Shown here in pieces: positions 51,469 through 60,606 of a DNA stretch of 64,000 nt. The translations under genes and the position numbers were made by a program. Position 1 is the first letter of the stretch; each line of letters opens with the position of its first letter. Source of the DNA: an uncultured Paracoccaceae bacterium (GTDB taxonomy: Bacteria; Pseudomonadota; Alphaproteobacteria; Rhodobacterales; Rhodobacteraceae); contig CANMTD010000005.1 of the NCBI GenBank assembly GCA_947500775.1, forward strand, positions 224,762 to 288,761, given 5' to 3'. A model generated the notes under the pieces. It was given only the letters and a program-made list of their open reading frames with translations, ran no database searches and was not told where the DNA came from.

Positions 51469-52965
51469 ATGGCCGAACAAGAAGCCCAAACATCAGGCGC
51501 CCAGGAAGAAACCGCATTTGGTACTTCTGAATTTGCCGATCTGCTGAAAAAGGAATTCCGCCCGAAATCCGATCAGGCCAAGACCGCGGTTGAGAACGCC
51601 GTCAAAACCCTGGCGGAACAGGCGCTGGCCAATACCGCGCTGATTTCGGACGATGCGCTGCGGTCGATCGAAGGCATTGTTGCCGCGATCGACAAGAAGC
51701 TGACCGAACAGGTCAACCTGATCCTGCACCACGAAGATTACCAGCAGATGGAAAGCGCGTGGCGCGGTCTGCATTATCTGGTGAACAACACCGAAACCGA
51801 CGAGATGTTGAAAATCCGCGTGATGAACATCTCGAAAAAGGACATGCACAAGACGCTGCGCAAGTTCAAAGGCACCGCCTGGGACCAGTCGCCGATCTTC
51901 AAGAAAATCTATGAAGAGGAATTCGGCCAGTTCGGTGGTGAACCCTACGGCACGCTGGTCGCCGACTATCATTTCGACCATTCGCCGCCGGATGTTGAGC
52001 TGCTGGGCGAATTGTCCAAGATCGCGGCAGGCGCCCATGCGCCGCTGATCACCGGCGCGCAGCCGTCGCTGTTCCAGATGGACAGCTGGTCGGAACTGGC
52101 CAACCCCCGCGATCTGACCAAGATTTTCCAGACCCCGGAATACGCCTCGTGGCGGTCCCTGCGCGAAAGCGAGGATTCCAAATATGTGGGTCTGGCGATG
52201 CCGCGGTTCCTGGGGCGCCTGCCCTATGGTTCGAAAACCGACCCGGTCGAGGAATTTGCCTTCGAGGAAGACACAGAAGACGCAAATTCCAACAAATACG
52301 GCTGGGTGAACGCGGCCTACGGCATGGCCGTGAACATCAACCGGTCGTTCAAGGAATATGGCTGGTGTTCCCGCATTCGCGGCGTCGAAAGCGGCGGTGC
52401 GCTGGAGAACCTGCCATCTCATACTTTCCCGACCGACGACGGGGGTGTGGATCAGAAATGTCCGACCGAGATTGCGATTTCGGACCGGCGCGAGGCCGAA
52501 CTGGCCAAGAATGGCATGATGCCACTGATTCACCGGAAAAACTCGGATCTTGCGGCGTTTATTGGGGCGCAGTCACTGCACAAACCTGCAGAATATGACG
52601 ATCCCGATGCGACCGCGAACGCGAACCTTGCAGCCCGACTGCCGTATCTGTTCGCGACCTGCCGCTTTGCGCATTACCTGAAATGTATGGTGCGCGATAA
52701 GGTCGGGTCGTTCAAAAGCCGGACAGATATGGAAGGCTGGCTGCAGGACTGGATCAACAATTATGTCGATTTCAATGCTGATATTTCATCGGAAGCAGAG
52801 AAAGCCCGCAAACCACTCGCGGCGGCAGAAGTTGTTGTAGAAGAAGTAGAGGGGAATCCTGGTTATTATACGTCCAAGTTCTTCCTTCGACCGCATTATC
52901 AGTTGGAAGGTCTCTCTGTTTCTTTGCGGCTGGTATCCAAGCTGCCTTCGGAAAAAGGCGGCTGA
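51469..52965 (+). CDS. tssC: TssC (VipB), large sheath subunit
   Basis: 498 residues, full-length TssC. Landmarks are QMESAWRGLHYLVNN, KFKGTAWDQSPIFKKIYEEE, FGGEPYGTLVADYHFDHSP, QPSLFQMDSWSELANPRDL, SLRESEDSKYVGLAMPRFLGRLPYG in pieces, AYGMAVNINRSFKEYGWCS and the C-terminal YYTSKFFLRPHYQLEGL. The end of the gene is unusually rich in A/T at third positions for its surroundings (52820-52900). It is coupled to tssB and followed by 74 bases before hcp. Confidence 0.96.
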   Translation: MAEQEAQTSGAQEETAFGTSEFADLLKKEFRPKSDQAKTAVENAVKTLAEQALANTALISDDALRSIEGIVAAIDKKLTEQVNLILHHEDYQQMESAWRGLHYLVNNTETDEMLKIRVMNISKKDMHKTLRKFKGTAWDQSPIFKKIYEEEFGQFGGEPYGTLVADYHFDHSPPDVELLGELSKIAAGAHAPLITGAQPSLFQMDSWSELANPRDLTKIFQTPEYASWRSLRESEDSKYVGLAMPRFLGRLPYGSKTDPVEEFAFEEDTEDANSNKYGWVNAAYGMAVNINRSFKEYGWCSRIRGVESGGALENLPSHTFPTDDGGVDQKCPTEIAISDRREAELAKNGMMPLIHRKNSDLAAFIGAQSLHKPAEYDDPDATANANLAARLPYLFATCRFAHYLKCMVRDKVGSFKSRTDMEGWLQDWINNYVDFNADISSEAEKARKPLAAAEVVVEEVEGNPGYYTSKFFLRPHYQLEGLSVSLRLVSKLPSEKGG

Positions 52966-53039
52966 TCCGGCTATGACGTAAATTAATCTCAAATTACGAA
53001 AACCAGCGCTATTAGCGCGATTCAAAAAAGGAAAAGACA

Positions 53040-53540
53040 ATGGCCGCAAATATGTTCTGCCAAATCTCGGATATTCCGGGCGATGCAACTGAAAAAAACC
53101 ATGACAAGTGGATCGTACTTGAATCCCTGTCGTGGAATGTCGAACGCGCAGTTGAAATGACTGATCTGGGGTCGACCCAGCGTGGTCACGCCAACTCGAA
53201 CTTCGGCAAAGTCGAAGTGACATCGCAATTGGGCATCGCATCGAACAAGCTGATGGTGTCGGTGGCAAACGGTACCGTGCGCCCCGAAATCGTCATCCAT
53301 TTCTGTCGTTCGGGCGAAAGCGCGTCGGCAGGTCTGGAAGCGTACCTGATCTGGAAACTGAAAGACGTCGTGATCGACAGCTATTCGGTTTCGGGCAGCG
53401 CCGAGGGCATCCCGGAAGAAACCTGGACCCTGGCCTATGCGTCGATCGAGGTTGAATACAAATCGACCGATCAGAAGACTGCGAAACTCAAGACCGAGAA
53501 CACGTTCAAATGGAACGTTCAGACCGGTCTGGTCGAGTAA
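53040..53540 (+). CDS. hcp: Hcp (TssD), T6SS inner-tube protein
   Basis: 166 residues. Hcp hexamers stack into the tube that the sheath fires. Family marks are NMFCQISDIPGDATEKNHDKWI, ESLSWNVERAVEM, SNKLMVSVANG and EETWTLAYASIEVEYKSTD, in order. AAAGGAAAAG is a strong ribosome site. A strong terminator with a UUCG loop follows 11 bases after the stop, so hcp may be transcribed to higher level than the genes after it. Confidence 0.95.
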   Translation: MAANMFCQISDIPGDATEKNHDKWIVLESLSWNVERAVEMTDLGSTQRGHANSNFGKVEVTSQLGIASNKLMVSVANGTVRPEIVIHFCRSGESASAGLEAYLIWKLKDVVIDSYSVSGSAEGIPEETWTLAYASIEVEYKSTDQKTAKLKTENTFKWNVQTGLVE

Positions 53541-53551
53541 CATGCCAATCC

Positions 53552-53586
53552 CTCCTGGGCGCTTCGGCGCCCAGGAGATTTTATTT
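53552..53586 (+). terminator. Strong intrinsic terminator after hcp
   Basis: CTCCTGGGCGC (53552-53562), loop TTCG, GCGCCCAGGAG (53567-53577), then ATTTTATTT. The UUCG-type tetraloop and 11-base perfect stem make it very stable. It lies inside the T6SS operon and should attenuate transcription between hcp and tagJ. Confidence 0.9.
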
Positions 53587-53612
53587 AATTCGTTCGGCAT
53601 GGAGCAGGTGAC

Positions 53613-54452
53613 ATGACGCCAGAAGAGCATTTGAAAGCCGGCGACCTGAGCGCGACCCTAGCTGCATTGCAGGATAAGGTGCGCGCCAATCCCGCCGACG
53701 CGAAACTGCGTATTTTTCTGTTCCAGTTGCTGTGCGTTCTGGGCGACTGGAAACGCGCCATCACCCAGTTGAAGGTCAGCGCCGAACTGGACCCGTCCGC
53801 CCTGATGATGGCCCAGACCTACCGCGAGGCGATCATCTGCGAAGTCTATCGCGAAAAGGTGTTTTCGGGCGAAAAAGAGCCACTGATCTTTGGCGAACCG
53901 GCGGAATGGCTGGCCCTGCTGATCGAGGCGTTGAAGCTTTTTGCCGATGGCAAAACCGAAGAGGCCGCAGAGCTGCGCGCGCGCGCGTTCGACTTGGCCC
54001 CGGCTGCCTCGGGCGAGATTAACGGCGAACGGTTCGAATGGATTGCGGATGCCGACATGCGGTTGGGTCCGGTGCTGGAGGTGGTCGTGAATGGCCGCTA
54101 TTTCTGGATGCCGTTCAGTTCCATCAACACCCTGATGATCGAAGAACCGGGCGACCTGCGCGATGCGGTCTGGACGGCGGCAACGCTGACCCTGCACAAC
54201 GAAGGCGAAGTGGTCGCGCTGATCCCGACCCGCTATGCCGGAACGCCCGCCTCTGACGACGCCGCGGCGAAACTGTCGCGTGCCACGCTGTGGAGCGATT
54301 CTGGCGGCGATACCTATACCGGACTGGGTCAGCGTCTGTTGACCACGGATCAGTCCGATATCGCGCTGATGGATGTGCGAACCCTGAAAATGGATGCGCA
54401 GCCCGACACCGCCCCGTCAGCCCCCGCAGAGGGGACAGGCGGCGATGGCTGA
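53613..54452 (+). CDS. tagJ: TagJ (ImpE), sheath accessory protein
   Basis: 279 residues, ImpE family. TPR-like N-terminus (KAGDLSATLAALQDKVRANP; LRIFLFQLLCVLGDWKRAITQL) and the ImpE core FEWIADADMRLGPVLEVVVNGRYFWMPF in parts, with EPGDLRDAVWTAATLTLHNEGEV following. TagJ binds the N-terminal helix of TssB and modulates ClpV-driven sheath recycling in the systems that have it. GGAGCAGGTG precedes the ATG. It overlaps tssE by 8 bases. Confidence 0.92.
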   Translation: MTPEEHLKAGDLSATLAALQDKVRANPADAKLRIFLFQLLCVLGDWKRAITQLKVSAELDPSALMMAQTYREAIICEVYREKVFSGEKEPLIFGEPAEWLALLIEALKLFADGKTEEAAELRARAFDLAPAASGEINGERFEWIADADMRLGPVLEVVVNGRYFWMPFSSINTLMIEEPGDLRDAVWTAATLTLHNEGEVVALIPTRYAGTPASDDAAAKLSRATLWSDSGGDTYTGLGQRLLTTDQSDIALMDVRTLKMDAQPDTAPSAPAEGTGGDG

Positions 54453-54942
54453 CAAAACCCTTGTCGAACGTTTGCAGCCGTCCCTGCTGGACCGGCTGAC
54501 AGACCATGAACCGACATCGCAAAAGGAACGCCGCGAAGATCGGGTGATCGATATTTCGCGCCTGCGTGAAATTATTCAACGCGATCTGTCGTGGCTGCTG
54601 AATACCAACAATCTGGAAAGCATGCTTGATACCGACGCGCTGCCAAGCGTGACACGGTCGGTTCTGAACTACGGCGTGCGCGAGGTGTCGGGCGAATATT
54701 CGACCAGCGATCGCGCGGAAAAGATCCGCAAATCGATCGAACGCGCGATTGAATGGTATGAACCCCGGATTGTGCCGGGTTCGTCGGATGTGGCGCTGCG
54801 CGCGGATGAACAGGCGGGCGAGATGATGGTGTCGTTTGATATTCGCGCGGATATGTGGGCACAGCCCATGCCGCTGGAATTGTTTCTGCGCAGCCAGGTC
54901 GATGTGACGACCGGCGAAGTGTCGCTTGAACGGAGCATGTGA
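54445..54942 (+). CDS. tssE: TssE, gp25-like baseplate protein
   Basis: 165 residues, matching TssE length. It has RLQPSLLDRLTDHEP at the start, LREIIQRDLSWLLNT, SVTRSVLNYGVREVSG and EKIRKSIERAIEWYEPRI, the gp25/lysozyme-like wedge protein pattern. The ATG at 54445 overlaps the end of tagJ; a longer frame starting at 54394 is out of the family. TssF begins 7 bases after its stop. Confidence 0.93.
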   Translation: MADKTLVERLQPSLLDRLTDHEPTSQKERREDRVIDISRLREIIQRDLSWLLNTNNLESMLDTDALPSVTRSVLNYGVREVSGEYSTSDRAEKIRKSIERAIEWYEPRIVPGSSDVALRADEQAGEMMVSFDIRADMWAQPMPLELFLRSQVDVTTGEVSLERSM

Positions 54943-54949
54943 CAAGGGC

Positions 54950-56827
54950 ATGGATACGCGGCTTCTGAAACACTATGAAAACGAACTGACGTTCATGCGC
55001 GACATGGGCGCCGAGTTTGCGGCCGCATACCCCAAGATCGCCGCGCGGCTGGGCATGGAAGGGGTCGAGGTCGTCGACCCTTACGTCGAACGCCTGTTGG
55101 AAGGCGTCGCGTTCCTGTCTGCCCGGGTGCAACTGGAACTGGAAATGCAGTTCCCGGCCTTTACCAGCAACCTGTTGGAAATCATCTATCCGCAATATCT
55201 GGCACCGACCCCGTCGATGATGATCGCGGCCTTTGAACCGGATGTGGCAAATGCCGCCATCAAGGACGGCTATGTGGTGCCCCGACACACCACGATCCGC
55301 AGCCGGTTGATGGAAGGCGAACAAACCCCGTGCGAATTCCGCACCTCGGCCGATATCACCATGTGGCCGATCGAGATTACCGAAGCCGAATACATCGACG
55401 GGCGGGGCGGGCTGGTTGCCGCCGGTGTGACCCGCGAAACCGAGGCTCGCGCAGGCATCCGTCTGCGGCTGAAACGGTCGGACGGCGAGGCGATTGCCGA
55501 ACTTGGTCTGGACAAGCTGACCCTGTTTCTGAACGGGCAGGCGGGCAACAACTGGATGCTGTATGAACTGCTGTGCACCGAGGTGATGGGCCTGACCGGG
55601 CGCTCCACCGACCGGCGGGCAGATTGGACCGAGGCATTGGCTGGCGGCGCGGTCGAGCCGCAGGGTTTCAGCCCGGAAGAGGCGCTGTTGCCAACGCCGC
55701 GCCGGTCCTTTGACGGCTATCGTCTGTTGCAGGAATATTTTGCAATGCCCGAACGGTTCATGTTTGTCGAACTTCAGGGGCTGCAACCGGCGGTGAAACG
55801 GGCCAGTGCGCAGGATGTGGACATCTATATCCTGCTGCGCGAAGGCAACCGCGACATCGCGCCCAACATCACGCCCGAGGCGTTCACCCTGAACGCGGTT
55901 CCGGCGATCAACCTGTTTCCCAAACGCTGCGACCGGGTCCACATCTCGGCCCGCGATACCGAACAGCATGTCATTCCCAACCGCACCGCCGCGCTGGATT
56001 TCGAGGTTTACGCCATCGACAGCGTCATCGGCATCAGTGGCGAAGGCGAGGATGACGTTGTTTTCCGCCCGTTCTATTCCGCGACCGATTTCACGGCGGC
56101 CGGCGAAACCCATGGTGCCTATTACACGCAACGCCGCCGGATGCGGCAGCGCAGTGAAAAGGAACGCCTGCGGGGGGTGCGGACCTCTTATCTGGGATCG
56201 GAGCTGTACCTGACACTGGTCGATCAGAAGCAGGCGCCCTATCGCGCCGATCTGGATCAGTTGGCGGTGCGCGGCCTGTGCACCAACCGCGATCTGCCGA
56301 TGCTTCTGTCCACCGGCGACGGCGGGGTGTTTCATCTGCCCGAAGGCGGGCCGGTGAAAACCGTGCGCACGCCGGTGTCGCCCACGCGGCCCCATCCGAC
56401 ATTGGCGCAGGGCGACACCGCCTGGCGGCTGATCAGCCACCTTAGCCTGAATTACCTGTCCATCGCCGATGCCGATCGCGGCAGCGCGGCCGAGGCATTG
56501 CGCGAATTGATCGGCATTTACGCCCCGGTCGGCGACCGCGTCATCGAAAAACAGCTAGAGGGCGTGGTGTCCGTCGACAGCCGCCCCATCGTGCGCCGGA
56601 TGAGCGACGAAGTTCTATCCACCGCCGTGCGCGGTCTGGAAATTAAAATTGGTTTTGATGAAAGCTTTTTCGAAGGCACCAGCGTGTATTTGCTGGGCGC
56701 CGTGCTGGAAAGGTTCTTTCGAAAGTATGTTACGATCAACAGTTTTACCGAAACAGTTCTTACAACCCAGAAACGTGGGGAAATTGCCAGATGGAGACCG
56801 GAAGCCGGGCTCGGCCGAATGATCTGA
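54950..56827 (+). CDS. tssF: TssF, baseplate wedge protein
   Basis: About 625 residues. It starts MDTRLLKHYENELTFMRDMG and has AAAYPKIAARLGMEG, DPYVERLLEGVAFLSARVQL, EMQFPAFTSNLLEIIYPQYLAP in parts, and the C-terminal FYRKY-like FERFFRKYVTINSFTETV, all standard for TssF. With TssE, TssG and TssK it builds the baseplate around the tube. The final 37 bases overlap the tssG start, so the two are coupled. TssK has not been found in the window. Confidence 0.94.
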   Translation: MDTRLLKHYENELTFMRDMGAEFAAAYPKIAARLGMEGVEVVDPYVERLLEGVAFLSARVQLELEMQFPAFTSNLLEIIYPQYLAPTPSMMIAAFEPDVANAAIKDGYVVPRHTTIRSRLMEGEQTPCEFRTSADITMWPIEITEAEYIDGRGGLVAAGVTRETEARAGIRLRLKRSDGEAIAELGLDKLTLFLNGQAGNNWMLYELLCTEVMGLTGRSTDRRADWTEALAGGAVEPQGFSPEEALLPTPRRSFDGYRLLQEYFAMPERFMFVELQGLQPAVKRASAQDVDIYILLREGNRDIAPNITPEAFTLNAVPAINLFPKRCDRVHISARDTEQHVIPNRTAALDFEVYAIDSVIGISGEGEDDVVFRPFYSATDFTAAGETHGAYYTQRRRMRQRSEKERLRGVRTSYLGSELYLTLVDQKQAPYRADLDQLAVRGLCTNRDLPMLLSTGDGGVFHLPEGGPVKTVRTPVSPTRPHPTLAQGDTAWRLISHLSLNYLSIADADRGSAAEALRELIGIYAPVGDRVIEKQLEGVVSVDSRPIVRRMSDEVLSTAVRGLEIKIGFDESFFEGTSVYLLGAVLERFFRKYVTINSFTETVLTTQKRGEIARWRPEAGLGRMI

Positions 56828-57828
56828 AGCATTTCGCCAGACTGGCGGAGGCTCCTCAGGAACATCACGTCTTTCAGGCGTTGCGGGTGATCGAAGCCGC
56901 CCATCCGGACGCGCCCCGGCTGGGGGAATCGCGCCGTCCGCGCGAGGATGCCGTGCGGCTGGGGCAAGAGGCAGAGCTTGCCTTTCCGCCCTCGACCATT
57001 GCCGAATTCACGCCGCCAAAGGGTGGCCGCCCCGGTCGCCTGATCAACCGGTTTTTCGGGCTGTTCGGCCCGCAGGGGCCACTGCCGCTGCATCTGACGG
57101 AATACGCCCGCGACCGGCTGCGCAATCACCGCGACCCGACGCTTGTGGCCTTTGCCAACATGCTGACCCATCGGTTGATGGGGCTGCTGTACCGGGCATG
57201 GTCAACCGGGCAACCTTCGCCCAGTTTTGACCGTGACGATGATCCGGTGGAACGCAAGGTCGCCGCCCTGTCGGGGTATCACGGCGCGCATCTGCGCAAC
57301 CGCGATGCGATGCCCGATCTGGCGAAACGCCATTTCACCGGGCATTTGTCGCTGGGCCCCAAGAATCCCGAAGGGTTGATTTCGATCCTGTCGGCGTTCT
57401 TTTCGGTTCCGGTGCATGTGCAACAATTTGTCGGGTCCTGGTTGGAGCTGGAGCCGGATGATTGCTGGAAACTAGGCGCGCGCGCAGGGCTGGGGCAGGC
57501 GACCAGCATCGGTCAAAGGGTCTGGACCCGCGGCGCCAAGTTCCGGCTGCGCGTCGGACCGCTGTCGCTGGACGAATACGAACGCTTGCTGCCGGGTGGT
57601 GCGTCGCTGGCGCGGCTGCGGGCGATTGTGCGCAATTATGTGGGTGACGCGCTGGATTGGGACATCAATCTGGTGCTGGCGGGCGATGATGTCCCGCGTG
57701 CCTCGTTGGGGGGTACGACACGGCTGGGTCACACCAGTTGGATTGGATCAAAAACAGAAGACGCCAGAGCGGATGCAGAGGATCTGTTTCTCTATCCGGC
57801 GTCCATTACAGAACAAACCCGGATTTGA
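56791..57828 (+). CDS. tssG: TssG, baseplate wedge protein
   Basis: 345 residues. Characteristic TssG segments are FQALRVIEAAHPDAPRLG, LAFPPSTIAEFTPP, FFGLFGPQGPLPLHLTEYARD, FANMLTHRLMGLLYRAWS and, near the C-terminus, LDEYERLLPGGASLARLRAIV. GTGGGGAAA precedes the ATG, which lies within the end of tssF. The clpV gene follows 30 bases later. Confidence 0.93.
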   Translation: METGSRARPNDLKHFARLAEAPQEHHVFQALRVIEAAHPDAPRLGESRRPREDAVRLGQEAELAFPPSTIAEFTPPKGGRPGRLINRFFGLFGPQGPLPLHLTEYARDRLRNHRDPTLVAFANMLTHRLMGLLYRAWSTGQPSPSFDRDDDPVERKVAALSGYHGAHLRNRDAMPDLAKRHFTGHLSLGPKNPEGLISILSAFFSVPVHVQQFVGSWLELEPDDCWKLGARAGLGQATSIGQRVWTRGAKFRLRVGPLSLDEYERLLPGGASLARLRAIVRNYVGDALDWDINLVLAGDDVPRASLGGTTRLGHTSWIGSKTEDARADAEDLFLYPASITEQTRI

Positions 57829-57858
57829 CGGGCCGATACGGAATGGGAGTTTGATGCG

Positions 57859-60573
57859 ATGAGTGAGATCAGCCGAGTAGCCTTGTTCGGGAAACTGAAC
57901 AAACTGGGATATCAGGCCGTCGAAAGCGCGACAGTATTCTGCAAGATGCGCGGCAACCCCTATGTCGAGGTCGTCCATTGGATGCATCAGATTTTTCAGG
58001 GGCAGGACAGCGACCTGCACCGGATCGCCCAGCATTACGATCTGGACCCGGGCAAGATCGCGGCCGAAATGACCCGCGCGCTGGATGCGCTGCCGCGCGG
58101 GGCCAGCACGATTTCGGACCTGTCGGAACATCTGATGGATGCGATGGAACGCGGCTGGGTCTATGGCTCGCTGTTGTTCAACTCCAATCAGGTGCGCACC
58201 GGGCATCTGCTGTTGGGGATGCTGAAAACCCCCAGCCTGCGCAATATCCTGACCAATATCTCGCCCGAATTCGGCAAGATCAAAGCCGACGATCTGGCCG
58301 ATGATTTCAACGCGGCGACCGATGGGTCGCCCGAGGAACGGCTGGTGCCGCAGGATGGATCGCACACCGGTGGCGGCGCGTCGCCGGGCGAACATTCAGA
58401 CGCGATTGCACCCGCCGCCATGGGCCAGGAAGAGGCGTTGTCGCAGTTCTGTACCGATCTGACCGAACAGGCCCGCAACGGTGAAATTGACCCCATCGTC
58501 GGCCGTGACGAGGAAATTCGCCAGATCGTCGATGTGCTGATGCGCCGGCGCCAGAACAACCCGATCCTGACGGGCGAGGCCGGGGTGGGCAAAACCGCCG
58601 TGGTCGAAGGTTTCGCGCTGCGGATCGCGCGCGGTGACGTGCCGCCCGCGTTGCAGAACGCGCGGCTTTTGGTGCTGGACGTGGGCCTGTTGCAGGCGGG
58701 CGCCAGCATGAAGGGTGAATTTGAAAACCGCCTGCGGTCAGTGATCGACGAGGTGCAGGCCAGCACCACGCCGATCGTGATGTTCATCGACGAAACCCAC
58801 ACGCTGGTGGGGGCCGGTGGCGCGGCGGGCACCGGCGATGCCGCCAACCTGCTGAAACCCGCATTGGCGCGGGGCACCCTGCGCACCATCGGTGCCACCA
58901 CATGGGCCGAATACAAGAAATACATCGAAAAAGACCCCGCCCTGACCCGCCGTTTTCAGGTGGTGCAGGTCGATGAACCAAGCGTGCCCAAGGCCATCAT
59001 GATGATGCGCGGTATCGCCTCGATGCTGGAAAAGCACCATGTGGTGCAGGTGCTGGACGAAGGGATCGAAGCGGCGGTTGCGCTGTCGGCCCGCTATATC
59101 CCCGCGCGGCAGTTGCCTGACAAATCGGTCAGCGTTTTGGATACCGCCTGCGCCCGCGTCGCCGTCAGCCAGCATGCCGTCCCGGCCGAGGTCGACGACA
59201 GCCGCCGCCGGATCGAAACCCTGACGACCGAGCTGGAAATCATCGGGCGCGACGAAACGGCGGGCTATGATGTCGCCGACCGTCGCGAGGTGATCACCGC
59301 CACCAAAGAGGCTGAAGAAGAACGGCTGGCTGGTCTGACCGCCCGTTGGGAGGCTGAAAAGGCCGTGGTCACGCAGATCTTGGAACTGCGCGCCAAACTG
59401 CGCGAAGGCGGCGCCCCGGTCGATGAACCCGCCGAGGGCGAAGAAGAGATCGCCAGCAACAGCCCGCTGAGCGACGAAGAACGCGCGGCCCTGATGACCG
59501 AGTTGAAAGCCAAGAACGCCGAACTGACCGAATTGCAGGGCGAAACCCCGCTGATCCTGCCCATCGTCGATGAACAGGCGGTTGCATCGGTTGTGGGCGA
59601 CTGGACCGGTATCCCGGTCGGCCGCATGGTCAAGGATGAAATCGAAACGGTTCTGAACCTTGAGGAACATCTGGCCAAACGCGTGATCGGGCAGGACCAC
59701 GCGATGAAGATGATCTCAAAACGCATTCAGACCAGCCGCGCGGGTCTGGACAACCCATCCAAACCCATCGGGGTGTTCATGCTGGCCGGGACCAGCGGCG
59801 TGGGTAAGACCGAAACCGCGCTGGCGCTGGCCGAGGTGCTGTATGGCGGCGAACAGAACGTCATCACCATCAACATGTCCGAATACCAAGAGGCGCATAC
59901 TGTCAGCAGCCTGAAAGGCGCGCCTCCGGGCTATGTCGGCTATGGCGAGGGCGGGGTGCTGACCGAAGCGGTCCGGCGCAAACCCTATTCCGTGGTCCTG
60001 CTGGATGAGGTCGAAAAAGCCCACCCCGACGTGCACGAGATTTTCTTTCAGGTCTTCGACAAGGGCGTGATGGAAGACGGCGAAGGCCGGGTGATCGATT
60101 TCAAGAACACGCTGATCCTGCTGACCTCGAACGCGGGCTCCGATCTGATCATGGATCTGTGTTCCGACCCCGAATTGCTGCCCGAACCCGATGGCATCGC
60201 CAAGGCCCTGCGCGACCCGCTGTTGAAAATCTTCCCCGCCGCCCTGCTGGGGCGTCTGGTGACGATCCCCTATTACCCGCTCAGCCCGCATATGATCGCC
60301 GAGATCACCAAGCTGCAGCTGAACCGGATCAAGAAACGCGTCGGCGAAAGCCACGGTGTGCCCTTTGAATATTCCGACACCGTGGTCGATGAAATCGTCA
60401 ACCGCTGTCAGGAACTGGAAAGCGGCGGCCGCATGATCGATGCCATCGTCACCAACACGATGCTGCCCGATATCTCCGCCGAATTCCTGAAACGGATGAT
60501 GCGGGGCGAAGAGGTTAAGAAGGTCGCCATCGATGTGACGGACGGGAACTTTACCTACGCCTTCAACGACTAA
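57859..60573 (+). CDS. clpV: ClpV (TssH), AAA+ ATPase for sheath recycling
   Basis: 904 residues. A Clp-N domain (about 1-150; HLMDAMERGWVYGSLLFNSNQVRTGHLLLGML in parts) is followed by the first AAA+ domain with Walker A LTGEAGVGKTAVVEGFAL and VMFIDETHTLVGAGG, a coiled middle domain (about 425-540) and the second AAA+ domain with LAGTSGVGKTETALALAE and VLLDEVEKAHPDVHEIF. Clan ClpV rather than ClpB is indicated by the T6SS setting and the YGGEQNVITINMSEYQE segment. It pulls contracted TssBC sheaths apart after firing. Confidence 0.95.
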   Translation: MSEISRVALFGKLNKLGYQAVESATVFCKMRGNPYVEVVHWMHQIFQGQDSDLHRIAQHYDLDPGKIAAEMTRALDALPRGASTISDLSEHLMDAMERGWVYGSLLFNSNQVRTGHLLLGMLKTPSLRNILTNISPEFGKIKADDLADDFNAATDGSPEERLVPQDGSHTGGGASPGEHSDAIAPAAMGQEEALSQFCTDLTEQARNGEIDPIVGRDEEIRQIVDVLMRRRQNNPILTGEAGVGKTAVVEGFALRIARGDVPPALQNARLLVLDVGLLQAGASMKGEFENRLRSVIDEVQASTTPIVMFIDETHTLVGAGGAAGTGDAANLLKPALARGTLRTIGATTWAEYKKYIEKDPALTRRFQVVQVDEPSVPKAIMMMRGIASMLEKHHVVQVLDEGIEAAVALSARYIPARQLPDKSVSVLDTACARVAVSQHAVPAEVDDSRRRIETLTTELEIIGRDETAGYDVADRREVITATKEAEEERLAGLTARWEAEKAVVTQILELRAKLREGGAPVDEPAEGEEEIASNSPLSDEERAALMTELKAKNAELTELQGETPLILPIVDEQAVASVVGDWTGIPVGRMVKDEIETVLNLEEHLAKRVIGQDHAMKMISKRIQTSRAGLDNPSKPIGVFMLAGTSGVGKTETALALAEVLYGGEQNVITINMSEYQEAHTVSSLKGAPPGYVGYGEGGVLTEAVRRKPYSVVLLDEVEKAHPDVHEIFFQVFDKGVMEDGEGRVIDFKNTLILLTSNAGSDLIMDLCSDPELLPEPDGIAKALRDPLLKIFPAALLGRLVTIPYYPLSPHMIAEITKLQLNRIKKRVGESHGVPFEYSDTVVDEIVNRCQELESGGRMIDAIVTNTMLPDISAEFLKRMMRGEEVKKVAIDVTDGNFTYAFND

Positions 60574-60606
60574 TCCTTAATTCTCAATTTCGGAGAGTAT
60601 GAGACT

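Noticed and set aside
52983..52997. CtrA box before hcp (TTAA-N7-TTAC)
   Set aside because: One mismatch in a core position and within an AT-rich leader, so chance is likely.
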